From assembly GCA_027622555.1 (NCBI GenBank), contig JAQBYJ010000032.1, forward strand, positions 1-51,131: 51,131 bases of DNA, written 5' to 3'. Both the position numbers and the translations under genes were made by a program. Below the pieces are notes generated by a model. The model did not search any database. It saw nothing but the letters and a program-made list of their open reading frames with translations, and had not been told where the DNA came from. Position 1 is the first letter of the stretch. Each line of letters starts with the position of its first letter. The DNA comes from Verrucomicrobiota bacterium. Lineage in GTDB: Bacteria > Verrucomicrobiota > Verrucomicrobiia > Opitutales > UBA2995. Positions 18,853-27,160 of the stretch are shown here, piece after piece.

Positions 18853-21024
18853 TTGATAGCCAAGTTACTAGTCTGGATTATTTATCGCATCCGCGTTGAA
18901 GGACATGAATATGTCCCCAAGGATAGCGGAGCCGTCATTGTGAGTAACCACATGACATACTTGGACGTTGTATTCCTAAGCATTGCGACGCGTCGTAAGA
19001 TTCGATTCATTGCGTCCGATACCCTGCATAAAACAAATCGTTTTCGCTGGTTACTCAAATTATCATTCATCGAGTTAATTCCGCCAAACAAGACTCATTC
19101 TTATTTTGAAAAAAACGTAGAACACCTTAAGCAAGGAAGATTGCTCGGCGTCTTTTTGGAAGGTCAAGTTTCTCGAACCGGAAGTATGATGGGGTTGAAG
19201 CCGGGATTTGAGGAAATTGCCAGGGAAAGTGGTGTTCCGGTAATTCCGGTTTTCATGGATAATCTCTGGCAGACCCGATTTTCCTTTTTTAACCCCGAGG
19301 GGATGAAGTTGAAGAGCAAGCCTCTTAGAATGGTTATTAATATTGAGATTGGCGAACCGATCTCTCCTGGAGATATGACCCTCTCTCATGTGCGTCAGGC
19401 TATGCTGGACTTATCTGAGAGTTGTTTTCAAAAGCGTAAGGAGCTTTCAGGCCATATTGCTGATGTTTGTTTTCGTGGGCTTGCGGGGCGACCATTTTTC
19501 GAGCAACTCATCGATTATACGGCTGGCAGAAAGTCTTTGAAGTCCGGAATTATTTTGGTGCTGGGGCTATTGATTTCGAAATATGTCAAAAGCAATATTC
19601 CTGGAAGGCGTGTTGGAATTGTACTTCCTCCGGGTATTGCTGGCACGGTTGCAAACTTAGGTGTCCTCTTTGCAGGTAAGATCCCCGTGAATCTCAATTT
19701 CACTGCGGGAAAAGCGGCTATTGAATCATCGTACCGGAAAGGTGAGATCGACACAGTTATCACTGCCGATGCTTTGATTAAAAAAATTCCGAATTTCCCG
19801 TGGCCCGAGCATACCATCGATATCGTACCCCTTCTACAAGGATTGGATAAGAAAGCTATTTTGCTTCGGTTCCTGATGGTAGTGATTTTCCCATCCGCTT
19901 TGTTGATCCGGATTTACAACATTCCAAAATACGGAAATAACGAAGAAGCAGGACTGCTTTTCACAAGTGGAAGCTCTGGTGAGCCCAAAGGAGTTCCGTT
20001 GTCACACCGCAATATCATGTCAAATGTGCTGCAGATCGATGAAGTAGCGCTGCTTAGTAAAGATGATACCTCGTTGATGTGTTGCCTGCCCATTTTTCAC
20101 AGTTTCGGGTTTACTGTCACTCTTTGGTATCCTTTGTTTCGTCAATTGAAAATGGTGACTATCCCTTCACCTTTGGAGCAGAAGAAAATTGCGGATGCAA
20201 TCGAGGCTGAAAAGGTCACTGTATTCATTGGCACACGCACTTTCTTCAAGCCATACGTCAAACGTATTCCAGCTGAAAAGATGGCCACTCTTGATTTGGT
20301 TGTCGCAGGAGCTGAACGAGTGACACCAGAGTTTTTTGACCTTTGGAACGAAAAATTCGGTTCTGATATTTTTGAAGGTTACGGGATCACGGAAACTTCG
20401 CCTGTGGTGAGCGTAAATCTAAAAAACCCTGTTCAAACAAATGAAGAAGCAGTCCCTCAGACTGCTTACCGCCGTGGTTCTGTTGGCAGAATGGTTCCAG
20501 GAATAACGGCGCGTATTAAAGATCCAGATTCCGGCGAGGAAAGAAGTCTTTTTGAGCCAGGGATGCTTTACCTTAAAGGAGGCAATATTTTTGGAGGTTA
20601 CCTGGGAGATCCAGATCTTAATGCCGAAGTGTTAAAGGACGGATGGTTTAAAACAGGTGACCTGGCTCGTTTTGATGAAGATGGGTTTCTTCACATAGAA
20701 GGGCGTGAGTCCAGATTTTCCAAAATTGGTGGCGAGATGGTGCCTCATGAGACTATCGAATCAAAAATTATTGAAGTCCTCGATTTGAAGGATGAGGAAA
20801 CGGTGTCTATCGTTGTTACCTCGCGGCCCGACGACGATAAAGGCGAAGTGCTTGTTCTGATAACTTGTATTACGATTGATGAAGAATTGTTGCGTCAGAA
20901 ATTGATCGATGAAGGTTATCCAAATCTCTGGATACCGCGAATCGTTAAACAAGTGGAAGAGATTCCTATTCTTGCCAGCGGAAAACTGGATCTGAAGGGT
21001 TGTCAGGTATTAGCTGCCTCCTGA
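18853..21024 (+). CDS. Bifunctional acyltransferase/acyl-ACP (acyl-CoA) synthetase, Aas-like
   Basis: A 723-aa fusion. Residues about 1-190 form a PlsC-type acyltransferase with the NHMTYLD motif (NHX4D) and FLEGQVSRTG. Residues about 220-720 form an AMP-forming acyl-activating enzyme with LLFTSGSSGEPKGVPLSH (ATP/AMP loop), GYGITETSPV, GWFKTGDLARFDEDGFL and a C-terminal lysine in ASGKLDLKG. In E. coli, Aas re-acylates lysophospholipids from free fatty acid; the same role at the inner membrane is likely. The start is a TTG at 18853 with no clear ribosome site; the frame is closed by a stop at 18811-18813, so little more can be added. Confidence 0.88.
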   Translation: MIAKLLVWIIYRIRVEGHEYVPKDSGAVIVSNHMTYLDVVFLSIATRRKIRFIASDTLHKTNRFRWLLKLSFIELIPPNKTHSYFEKNVEHLKQGRLLGVFLEGQVSRTGSMMGLKPGFEEIARESGVPVIPVFMDNLWQTRFSFFNPEGMKLKSKPLRMVINIEIGEPISPGDMTLSHVRQAMLDLSESCFQKRKELSGHIADVCFRGLAGRPFFEQLIDYTAGRKSLKSGIILVLGLLISKYVKSNIPGRRVGIVLPPGIAGTVANLGVLFAGKIPVNLNFTAGKAAIESSYRKGEIDTVITADALIKKIPNFPWPEHTIDIVPLLQGLDKKAILLRFLMVVIFPSALLIRIYNIPKYGNNEEAGLLFTSGSSGEPKGVPLSHRNIMSNVLQIDEVALLSKDDTSLMCCLPIFHSFGFTVTLWYPLFRQLKMVTIPSPLEQKKIADAIEAEKVTVFIGTRTFFKPYVKRIPAEKMATLDLVVAGAERVTPEFFDLWNEKFGSDIFEGYGITETSPVVSVNLKNPVQTNEEAVPQTAYRRGSVGRMVPGITARIKDPDSGEERSLFEPGMLYLKGGNIFGGYLGDPDLNAEVLKDGWFKTGDLARFDEDGFLHIEGRESRFSKIGGEMVPHETIESKIIEVLDLKDEETVSIVVTSRPDDDKGEVLVLITCITIDEELLRQKLIDEGYPNLWIPRIVKQVEEIPILASGKLDLKGCQVLAAS

Positions 21025-21047
21025 TGCTTCCTTGAGTGATTCTGGAT

Positions 21048-23423
21048 TTATCGCGGGCTTATGGTGAGGGAATGGACGACTTCTCCAGGCAGCAGAGGCA
21101 GATACTCTTCTGTTGCCCAAAGGCGTTGTAGGTCGCGGTAGTTTTTGGACATGAAGTGGCCACTTTGGCCGCAACCCATTTGAAAGATACTGTCTTCCAA
21201 CTTACCCGGGCTTACTATCATACGAACTCCAGCTGCCAAACTGTGGCTCAAAACTTTTGGACAGTAATGATCTCCCTCAAGTGGGATTTGCGGCATACTC
21301 AAAATTCCGTTCAAAGCTGGGACAGCGTACGTGATGGGATGGCGATAGTCTGATTGATTTCTATTTCCCCATCGAAATGCATCCCAGCCGCGTTCCTTAA
21401 TGCGGATGCATAACTCATCAATCACACTACTGAATTGGTGGAGCCAGGAATCATAGATGGGGTTCAGCAAATAGTCAGGTTGCTCACAAACAATTTGATA
21501 AATTGCTTCTTCTGTCATGAAGCGAAAGGGATCGAATTCCTCCGGCTCAAATTCGTAACAAGGTTGGGTAATGTGCCGGAGTACTTCAACCGTCAGGCGA
21601 TTTCGAAAATCCCTTATTATGGTATAACCAATTGAATTGCCGTCTGCTCGACCGTTCCAGTCTTCAACTTCTTTTTTAAACCTCGCCAATTCAGAATTGG
21701 ATTTCTCATAAGCATTCAAAGTATCCAGCAATAACTTACGCCAACGAATTAAAAAGGTAACCGAATTATCGTGTTGGATGGCCGCCAAGGTACGTGGGCT
21801 GTGCTTTTCCTTGGCAAGCAGTTTTTCTCTGATTTGGTAGGCTCGTGGAAATTCTGAAAAATCGCCGCTTCCCAGGCTCAAATACTTTTCTTCTCCTGAG
21901 ACGCGGTTGTTGGCCGTCCATAGAAGGTGGTTTTCAGGGTTTGTGATTTTGGGGAACTCGCTACGTTCAAGCTTCTTTGTCCAGGCCTGATCCGCTTCGC
22001 TGGAATTTATTGAATCAAACGGGTTACGGCCATTTCTATCTGGCAGGAATCCTGATAAGGTCCAGGCGATATTCCCGCCATCATCTGCCAAGACATAGTT
22101 TTGGACTGGCAAGTTTGATTCATAAGAAGTCTCTATAAATTCTTCGTTGGTGACCGAACGCTCAATCAGCATTGAACGAATATTTGCTGCATCTGGGTGA
22201 TAGGCGGACCATCGGCGAACCCGTTTTTCTCCTGTGGGTGTCTCTCCCACCACGGGTCCCCACTGAGTATATTCAATTTCCATGGTCATCGGCTCGGCAC
22301 CCTTGATCGCTATGATCTCCTGTTTTTGTTGTATTTGAGCAGTTCCCGTTGATGTTTTGTATTCGGGAAATCCGTGTTCACTCGGTTCTAGAATTATCAA
22401 ATCATCCGTATCGAGAGAACCATTGGTAATTCCCCAAGCCATTCGCCCGTTAGTCCCAAAAGCAATTCCTGGAAGACCGGGGACGCTGAACCCATGAATG
22501 TCTAAAACGTTGTCCGTACCATCTGGACTGAATGAGTACGACATCTTGTACCAAGTGTTGGGTACACCCAAATTGAGGTGCGGATCTTCCGCCAATATGG
22601 GGAATCCGCTAACGGAAGCTTCTGGTCCCACGACCCAATTATTACTTCCCGGCATACGTTCCACCGCATCGGGAATTTCGATAAAGGCAGAATCTTTTGG
22701 AGTCGCTTTAAGATATGAAAAAGCTTCAGGACCCGGAATTTCTCGATTCAAAATTTGACTGCCATCAATGGCTGCCTCCCATGAATGTGAATTCCCGTCC
22801 AAGAATTGAACAACTTCCTTGGGTAAGGTCTTTCGTGCTACCCAACGTGCGTAGTCCAGATCCGGATTGTTTTGCAAGTCCAGATAGAATGTGAAAATAA
22901 CCAGAATACTGTCTTCCGGTAACCAGGGCTGCGGTTTCACTTTCAATAACCAGTATTCGGGTGGTCTTGTTTTCAAACTGGTGAGGCCTTCGTTTACGCC
23001 TTTCGTGTATTGTTTTAGAATCGTTTTTTCATAGTCACTCAGATTTTCCCAAACTAATTTTGAGTGTTCCCGGAAATTGTGGAGTCGGACCTTTGTGTCC
23101 ATGCCAATGCCTCCTTTTCCAACCAGAGCGGACAGTTCTCCGGAAGCGACTCGGCGTAGCATATCCATTTGGAAGAAACGGTCCTGACCGTGGCAGAAAC
23201 CTATTCCGTACGATACCGTTTCTCGGGAGTTTGCTCTGATAGTAGGTACACCAAGTTTATCACGCTCGATAGTGAGGCTTTCATTAATACCTTCGCTGGT
23301 ACGGTGACCATCATAGGAAGGAAGACTGCTCCAAAACAGCAGGTATATTCCTACAATGGCGGCCAGGACCATTCCGACTACCATTGCTAATGTGCCGACT
23401 GTTGTACGAATGAGAAATCTCAT
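21048..23423 (-). CDS. Penicillin-acylase family Ntn hydrolase, membrane-anchored or exported
   Basis: A 791-aa precursor with an N-terminal hydrophobic segment (about residues 10-33). The alpha-chain region contains IERDKLGVPTIRANS and GFCHGQDRFFQMDMLRR. The beta-chain start is in PGSNNWVV: the Ser would become the N-terminal nucleophile after autoproteolysis, as in penicillin G acylase and acyl-homoserine-lactone acylases. GNRNQSDYRHP and QSGHFMSKNYRDL are typical near the C-terminus. It acts in the periplasm on an amide substrate; candidates include N-acyl amino acids and quorum signals, which cannot be told apart here. Confidence 0.9.
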   Translation of the reverse strand: MRFLIRTTVGTLAMVVGMVLAAIVGIYLLFWSSLPSYDGHRTSEGINESLTIERDKLGVPTIRANSRETVSYGIGFCHGQDRFFQMDMLRRVASGELSALVGKGGIGMDTKVRLHNFREHSKLVWENLSDYEKTILKQYTKGVNEGLTSLKTRPPEYWLLKVKPQPWLPEDSILVIFTFYLDLQNNPDLDYARWVARKTLPKEVVQFLDGNSHSWEAAIDGSQILNREIPGPEAFSYLKATPKDSAFIEIPDAVERMPGSNNWVVGPEASVSGFPILAEDPHLNLGVPNTWYKMSYSFSPDGTDNVLDIHGFSVPGLPGIAFGTNGRMAWGITNGSLDTDDLIILEPSEHGFPEYKTSTGTAQIQQKQEIIAIKGAEPMTMEIEYTQWGPVVGETPTGEKRVRRWSAYHPDAANIRSMLIERSVTNEEFIETSYESNLPVQNYVLADDGGNIAWTLSGFLPDRNGRNPFDSINSSEADQAWTKKLERSEFPKITNPENHLLWTANNRVSGEEKYLSLGSGDFSEFPRAYQIREKLLAKEKHSPRTLAAIQHDNSVTFLIRWRKLLLDTLNAYEKSNSELARFKKEVEDWNGRADGNSIGYTIIRDFRNRLTVEVLRHITQPCYEFEPEEFDPFRFMTEEAIYQIVCEQPDYLLNPIYDSWLHQFSSVIDELCIRIKERGWDAFRWGNRNQSDYRHPITYAVPALNGILSMPQIPLEGDHYCPKVLSHSLAAGVRMIVSPGKLEDSIFQMGCGQSGHFMSKNYRDLQRLWATEEYLPLLPGEVVHSLTISPR

Positions 23424-23467
23424 GTTTTTCTAAAGTCAGATCTTATTTGGGCTTTCCAGTTCATGAC

Positions 23468-25435
23468 TTATTTTTCGACTCGGAGTGTCTGCACCATCAT
23501 TACTGTTCCAATTATACCAGTAAGAAGGGTAGCGAGCCAAGGGTTTAGGGTGTGAGTGAAAGTAAGCAAAAGAATAATTACTGCCTGTGCGATTGCGGTT
23601 AGGGTAATGTACTTTGCAATGGAACGAGCTTTTATAAAGCGTAGCCATTCTCCTACCAAAAGTTTTAAACCGTCGTTGGTTACAACCGCATCTGAGTATG
23701 GAAGTGCATGCGGATCTCCGTTTTCGATCATCATACTTCCGGAAGCAGTTGCAAGGGCTGGGATGTCATTGCGTCCATAGCCCAGATAAAGGACATGTTT
23801 TTTGTTTTTTTGAATGTTCTGCACGATTTCCATTTTCTCTTTTGCAGAAGAAACCTTTATAATGGGCTGACCACTAAACGTTTCCAGCTTTGTTCGGGAA
23901 TCATTAGTGACTATGGTTACTTTGAGGTCGTTGTCTGAAGCTTCCTTGAGTAACTCAAGGCCTTCTTCCTTGATCTCTTCATCCCACACAAAAATAGCAG
24001 CCGGGATGTCGTTAAGAGTAACAAACAATCTTTGCCTGGGAGGGAATTCTCCTACTTGGGTGTTGAGTTGCTTAAAGCCACTGTGCGTAAAATAGGGCAT
24101 CGACTTTAGTGAACCCACCCGGATGAAAATCCGGCGTTCCTCTTCATCGAAGATTTCCGCTTCTATGGATCCTTTTTCAGATTGAAACAGCTGTTTGATC
24201 GTGACGCTTTTTTTATTGGGATCTTGAGAAAAATAGTGCGCTCCCAACGACAAGGACGCGGCTTCCTCCATCGCTCGAATGGTTCTTATAAGGAAGGGAG
24301 ACTTTCCTCTAAAGTGCTTGGAAAGAATTATCTTCTTTCTCACGATTCCCGGTTCGGTGAGGATCCCTGTTTTTTCTAAAACGATTTCAAGCTGACTACT
24401 AAAGAGTTCCACTAATTTCAGATTGCGGAATTGGATTCCTTTATAAGCTGTTACGGTAAACCTTCGCCTCCAAAGTAACGGTAAAATCAATACAATTCCC
24501 CAAGGGTTGAGGCCAATAAGAAGCGATACCGCGGGGACCAGCCCGTCTTGCCATGTTCCTTTGAGATGCGAATACAGGAATTGTGCAATAAGGATGACGA
24601 TAATAAAGCTGATCCAAACGAATCGTAAAAGCTTCTGTCTTCTATTAAAAACTAAGGATCGAAACTGATCCAGCCATGAAGTCACCTCTTCCCCCACGGG
24701 TTTTGAAGGGGAACTTCCGTTTTCGGTAGCCTGGATTATTAATTCGCCCTCTATGAGAATTTCTCCAGCGCTAACCGTATCGCCATTACCGCAGCGGCGA
24801 GGTACTGGGGTTGATTGAGGAGAGGCTTGGTTTAGTAATCCATAACCTTTGTGGATAATGCCAGCCACCCAGATCCGATTGCCTGTTTTGATTTTTAGAT
24901 AGTCACCTGCTTTTACAGATTCGATACCGACTGTATGGGATTGTTTGGATTCTTCAAATATCTCCAGTTTTGGTCCGCTGCCTGATTCAAGAGCATGAGC
25001 CGCATTTTGAAGACTCACATTATACTCGCGGTATTTTCGTTTGGTGATGCCATAACCTGCGAAGAGTATTGGCAGGATTCCCAGGAAATGATTTTGCAGG
25101 TCTTTTTGCATCTCCACGACCGAACCCACTATACAAAAAATAAGGAGGGCCAACATGTAGTAATCGGCTGTGCCTCTGCGTTTACTTATTAACTCCTGAG
25201 TGAGAATGGGAATTCCTTGAATACAGACCAATCCGATGGCTACCACTAAGACTGTGTTAATGACCAGGAACCCGTTCCCTTCTTGAATCGACGGGAATAG
25301 TCGCCGAAGTGTTTCAGTGATCAATGCAATTATTCCGCTAGAAGCACTTGCCCACTCCAATAACGACAAGGGCGTCCTGGTCAATGGTGGCGTTAGCAGC
25401 TGGCTTTCCAGCGCCTCTTCGGGAGTTAAAGTCAT
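23468..25435 (-). CDS. P-type ATPase-like membrane protein lacking the phosphorylated aspartate (pseudo-ATPase candidate)
   Basis: A 655-aa protein with the P1B layout: four hydrophobic helices, an actuator-like segment (about 160-250), two helices, a HAD-like P/N region (about 340-590) and two C-terminal helices. The invariant DKTGT, whose Asp is phosphorylated, reads EKTGI (Glu354, codon GAA at 24374-24376). The metal-binding CPx of the sixth helix reads LNPWG, the hinge GDGxND reads GYGRND (552-557), and no TGE is evident in the actuator. The frame is intact over its full length, which argues against simple decay. It may be a regulatory or sensor pseudo-transporter, or a very divergent pump. 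It is divergent from the nucleotide cyclase gene. Confidence 0.75.
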   Translation of the reverse strand: MTLTPEEALESQLLTPPLTRTPLSLLEWASASSGIIALITETLRRLFPSIQEGNGFLVINTVLVVAIGLVCIQGIPILTQELISKRRGTADYYMLALLIFCIVGSVVEMQKDLQNHFLGILPILFAGYGITKRKYREYNVSLQNAAHALESGSGPKLEIFEESKQSHTVGIESVKAGDYLKIKTGNRIWVAGIIHKGYGLLNQASPQSTPVPRRCGNGDTVSAGEILIEGELIIQATENGSSPSKPVGEEVTSWLDQFRSLVFNRRQKLLRFVWISFIIVILIAQFLYSHLKGTWQDGLVPAVSLLIGLNPWGIVLILPLLWRRRFTVTAYKGIQFRNLKLVELFSSQLEIVLEKTGILTEPGIVRKKIILSKHFRGKSPFLIRTIRAMEEAASLSLGAHYFSQDPNKKSVTIKQLFQSEKGSIEAEIFDEEERRIFIRVGSLKSMPYFTHSGFKQLNTQVGEFPPRQRLFVTLNDIPAAIFVWDEEIKEEGLELLKEASDNDLKVTIVTNDSRTKLETFSGQPIIKVSSAKEKMEIVQNIQKNKKHVLYLGYGRNDIPALATASGSMMIENGDPHALPYSDAVVTNDGLKLLVGEWLRFIKARSIAKYITLTAIAQAVIILLLTFTHTLNPWLATLLTGIIGTVMMVQTLRVEK

Positions 25436-25699
25436 GTTTTGGAGCTAAAAATGTCTGGTCGAAGGCTCCGTTTTTAAAAACTGCGTGAAAACTTGCCGGA
25501 GCGTTCAGGTTAGTTGAGTTGATGCCTGATAGTCGTTGCAGTTCATTTCTGATGCTTTTACTCGTAAACATGAAAGTCCTGCCACCCTGGTTTTGACCTT
25601 CTTATTACATCCATTTTTAACTCATTTATTTTACCAGATTACCTTTCTAAAAAATCTTTGTAGTCCGATTATTTCGGCCGTTTCTGCCGTTACCATTTT

Positions 25700-26674
25700 A
25701 TGAATACTCATTTCATCCAAAAGCACTATTCACTCTCAAATCTCGACTTTCGGGACCTTTGGGATATTACGACCCATTTTCGTGCGAGTCACCCGGCTTT
25801 GGGGCACATTGTTTATTCGGTTGAAACACACAGTGGCCCTCTTGTTTCAGATGAGCCCGATGTGTCCTGTATCTTGCGAACAATCGCCAGATGTACCGAG
25901 CCTGTGGAAAGTATCCGTGTTCGGCTTACCCCAGAGGCAGGAAGTCAGGAAATGCCGTCCGCCGAATTAGCTTTTTATAATAAGGAAAAGATTAATTTTA
26001 AAACGGGTCTAACGCTGACCAGTTCTGCTTCATCAAAACTTTCGGTTTACAAGTTTGAAAGTAAATTGTTTGAGCTCTTCGAGGACCTCCGAAACACCGA
26101 ACCGAATGTGAAGTTTGGGGACCCTTGTGAAATCCTGGCTGCCGTGGTGGATATTCGTGGATTTTCACATTTCTCCGAACGTCCTAATATTGAATCCCCC
26201 TATCTTTGTGGTGTTATGGGTGCATTTTATCAAATCATCCAACGGAGTTTTGCTAAATATTCGCCTGAAATGATAAAATTTATGGGAGACGGTGTGCTGG
26301 CAGTTTGGCAAACTACGTTCGAAGATCGGCAGTTCGCTGTCGACGCCGCAGTTGAGGGATGCTTGCGTCTCAATAGCCGTTATCAGCACCTGCGGAAGAG
26401 CCCACACTTTACTGAAGGTACTCCCGATTCCCTCGGTGTTGGGATATCTATAGGTCTCGGTAGTAAGTTGCCTTTTGATGGTGATTACATAGGACGACCC
26501 ATCAATGTAGCTACCCGGCTCTGCGGCGTATGCCCAGGCGGAAAAGTTTTTATCGATCAGGCAGTTCCAAATCTTGATCCCTCAATCGAAAAACACGAGA
26601 CAACGGTAGACGTCAAAACGTATGGTAAATACTACCTCTGGTCTATCCAGACCGAAGGAGGAGTTTTAGTGTAA
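25700..26674 (+). CDS. Class III adenylate/guanylate cyclase
   Basis: A 324-aa cytoplasmic protein with an unassigned N-terminal region (1 to about 135) and a C-terminal class III catalytic domain. The two metal aspartates are in VVDIRGFS and KFMGDGVLAVW, and the transition-state Asn and Arg are in GRPINVATRLC. The FDGDYIG segment provides an Asp at the base-recognition position, more in line with ATP, but specificity is uncertain. All catalytic residues seem present. It would make cAMP or cGMP. The unusual feature is the lack of a recognisable sensory domain. It shares a 264-bp divergent promoter region with the pseudo-ATPase gene. Confidence 0.88.
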   Translation: MNTHFIQKHYSLSNLDFRDLWDITTHFRASHPALGHIVYSVETHSGPLVSDEPDVSCILRTIARCTEPVESIRVRLTPEAGSQEMPSAELAFYNKEKINFKTGLTLTSSASSKLSVYKFESKLFELFEDLRNTEPNVKFGDPCEILAAVVDIRGFSHFSERPNIESPYLCGVMGAFYQIIQRSFAKYSPEMIKFMGDGVLAVWQTTFEDRQFAVDAAVEGCLRLNSRYQHLRKSPHFTEGTPDSLGVGISIGLGSKLPFDGDYIGRPINVATRLCGVCPGGKVFIDQAVPNLDPSIEKHETTVDVKTYGKYYLWSIQTEGGVLV

Positions 26675-26719
26675 CGATTGGATTGACCCCTAGTTGGTCG
26701 ACTAGACAATGGGCCACTT

Positions 26720-27160
26720 ATGTTGGAACCTAGTCTTCAAAGCCTCGCAATTCAGGCGCACGTTTTTTCAACGCTTTTGATGACAGGAATTGTCTGGTTT
26801 GTTCAGATGGTTCACTATCCGTTTTTAAATTTTGTCGCTGAAGAAAAGCGCCGGGAGGCGGCAGAATTTCATCAACATCGAACGAGCCAAGTGGTTTTGC
26901 CGATTATGATAATTGAATTGGTAACGGCCGTCACTTTGTTGGGCAGCTCCTGGATGATGCGCTATGGTCAAACGATTTGGATAAATCTTGGGCTCTTGCT
27001 ACTGACCTGGGGAGTTACGTTTTTTCGGTTTATGCCACTGTACAAGCAATTACTTGGTGGTTTCGATTCTAACCTGGTCAAGGCATTAAAAAGTGCCAAT
27101 TGGGTGCGGACATCTTTGTGGACCGTCCGATCCGTTCTCCTGATTAGTTTCTTAAATTAA
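26720..27160 (+). CDS. Small integral membrane protein, four predicted helices
   Basis: A 146-aa protein with hydrophobic segments near residues 12-32, 60-78, 86-104 and 125-145. The MVHYPFLNFVAEE and EFHQHRTSQVVLP segments are conserved-looking and resemble small membrane proteins of unknown function. Its end overlaps the convergent polA end by 4 bp. Confidence 0.75.
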   Translation: MLEPSLQSLAIQAHVFSTLLMTGIVWFVQMVHYPFLNFVAEEKRREAAEFHQHRTSQVVLPIMIIELVTAVTLLGSSWMMRYGQTIWINLGLLLLTWGVTFFRFMPLYKQLLGGFDSNLVKALKSANWVRTSLWTVRSVLLISFLN

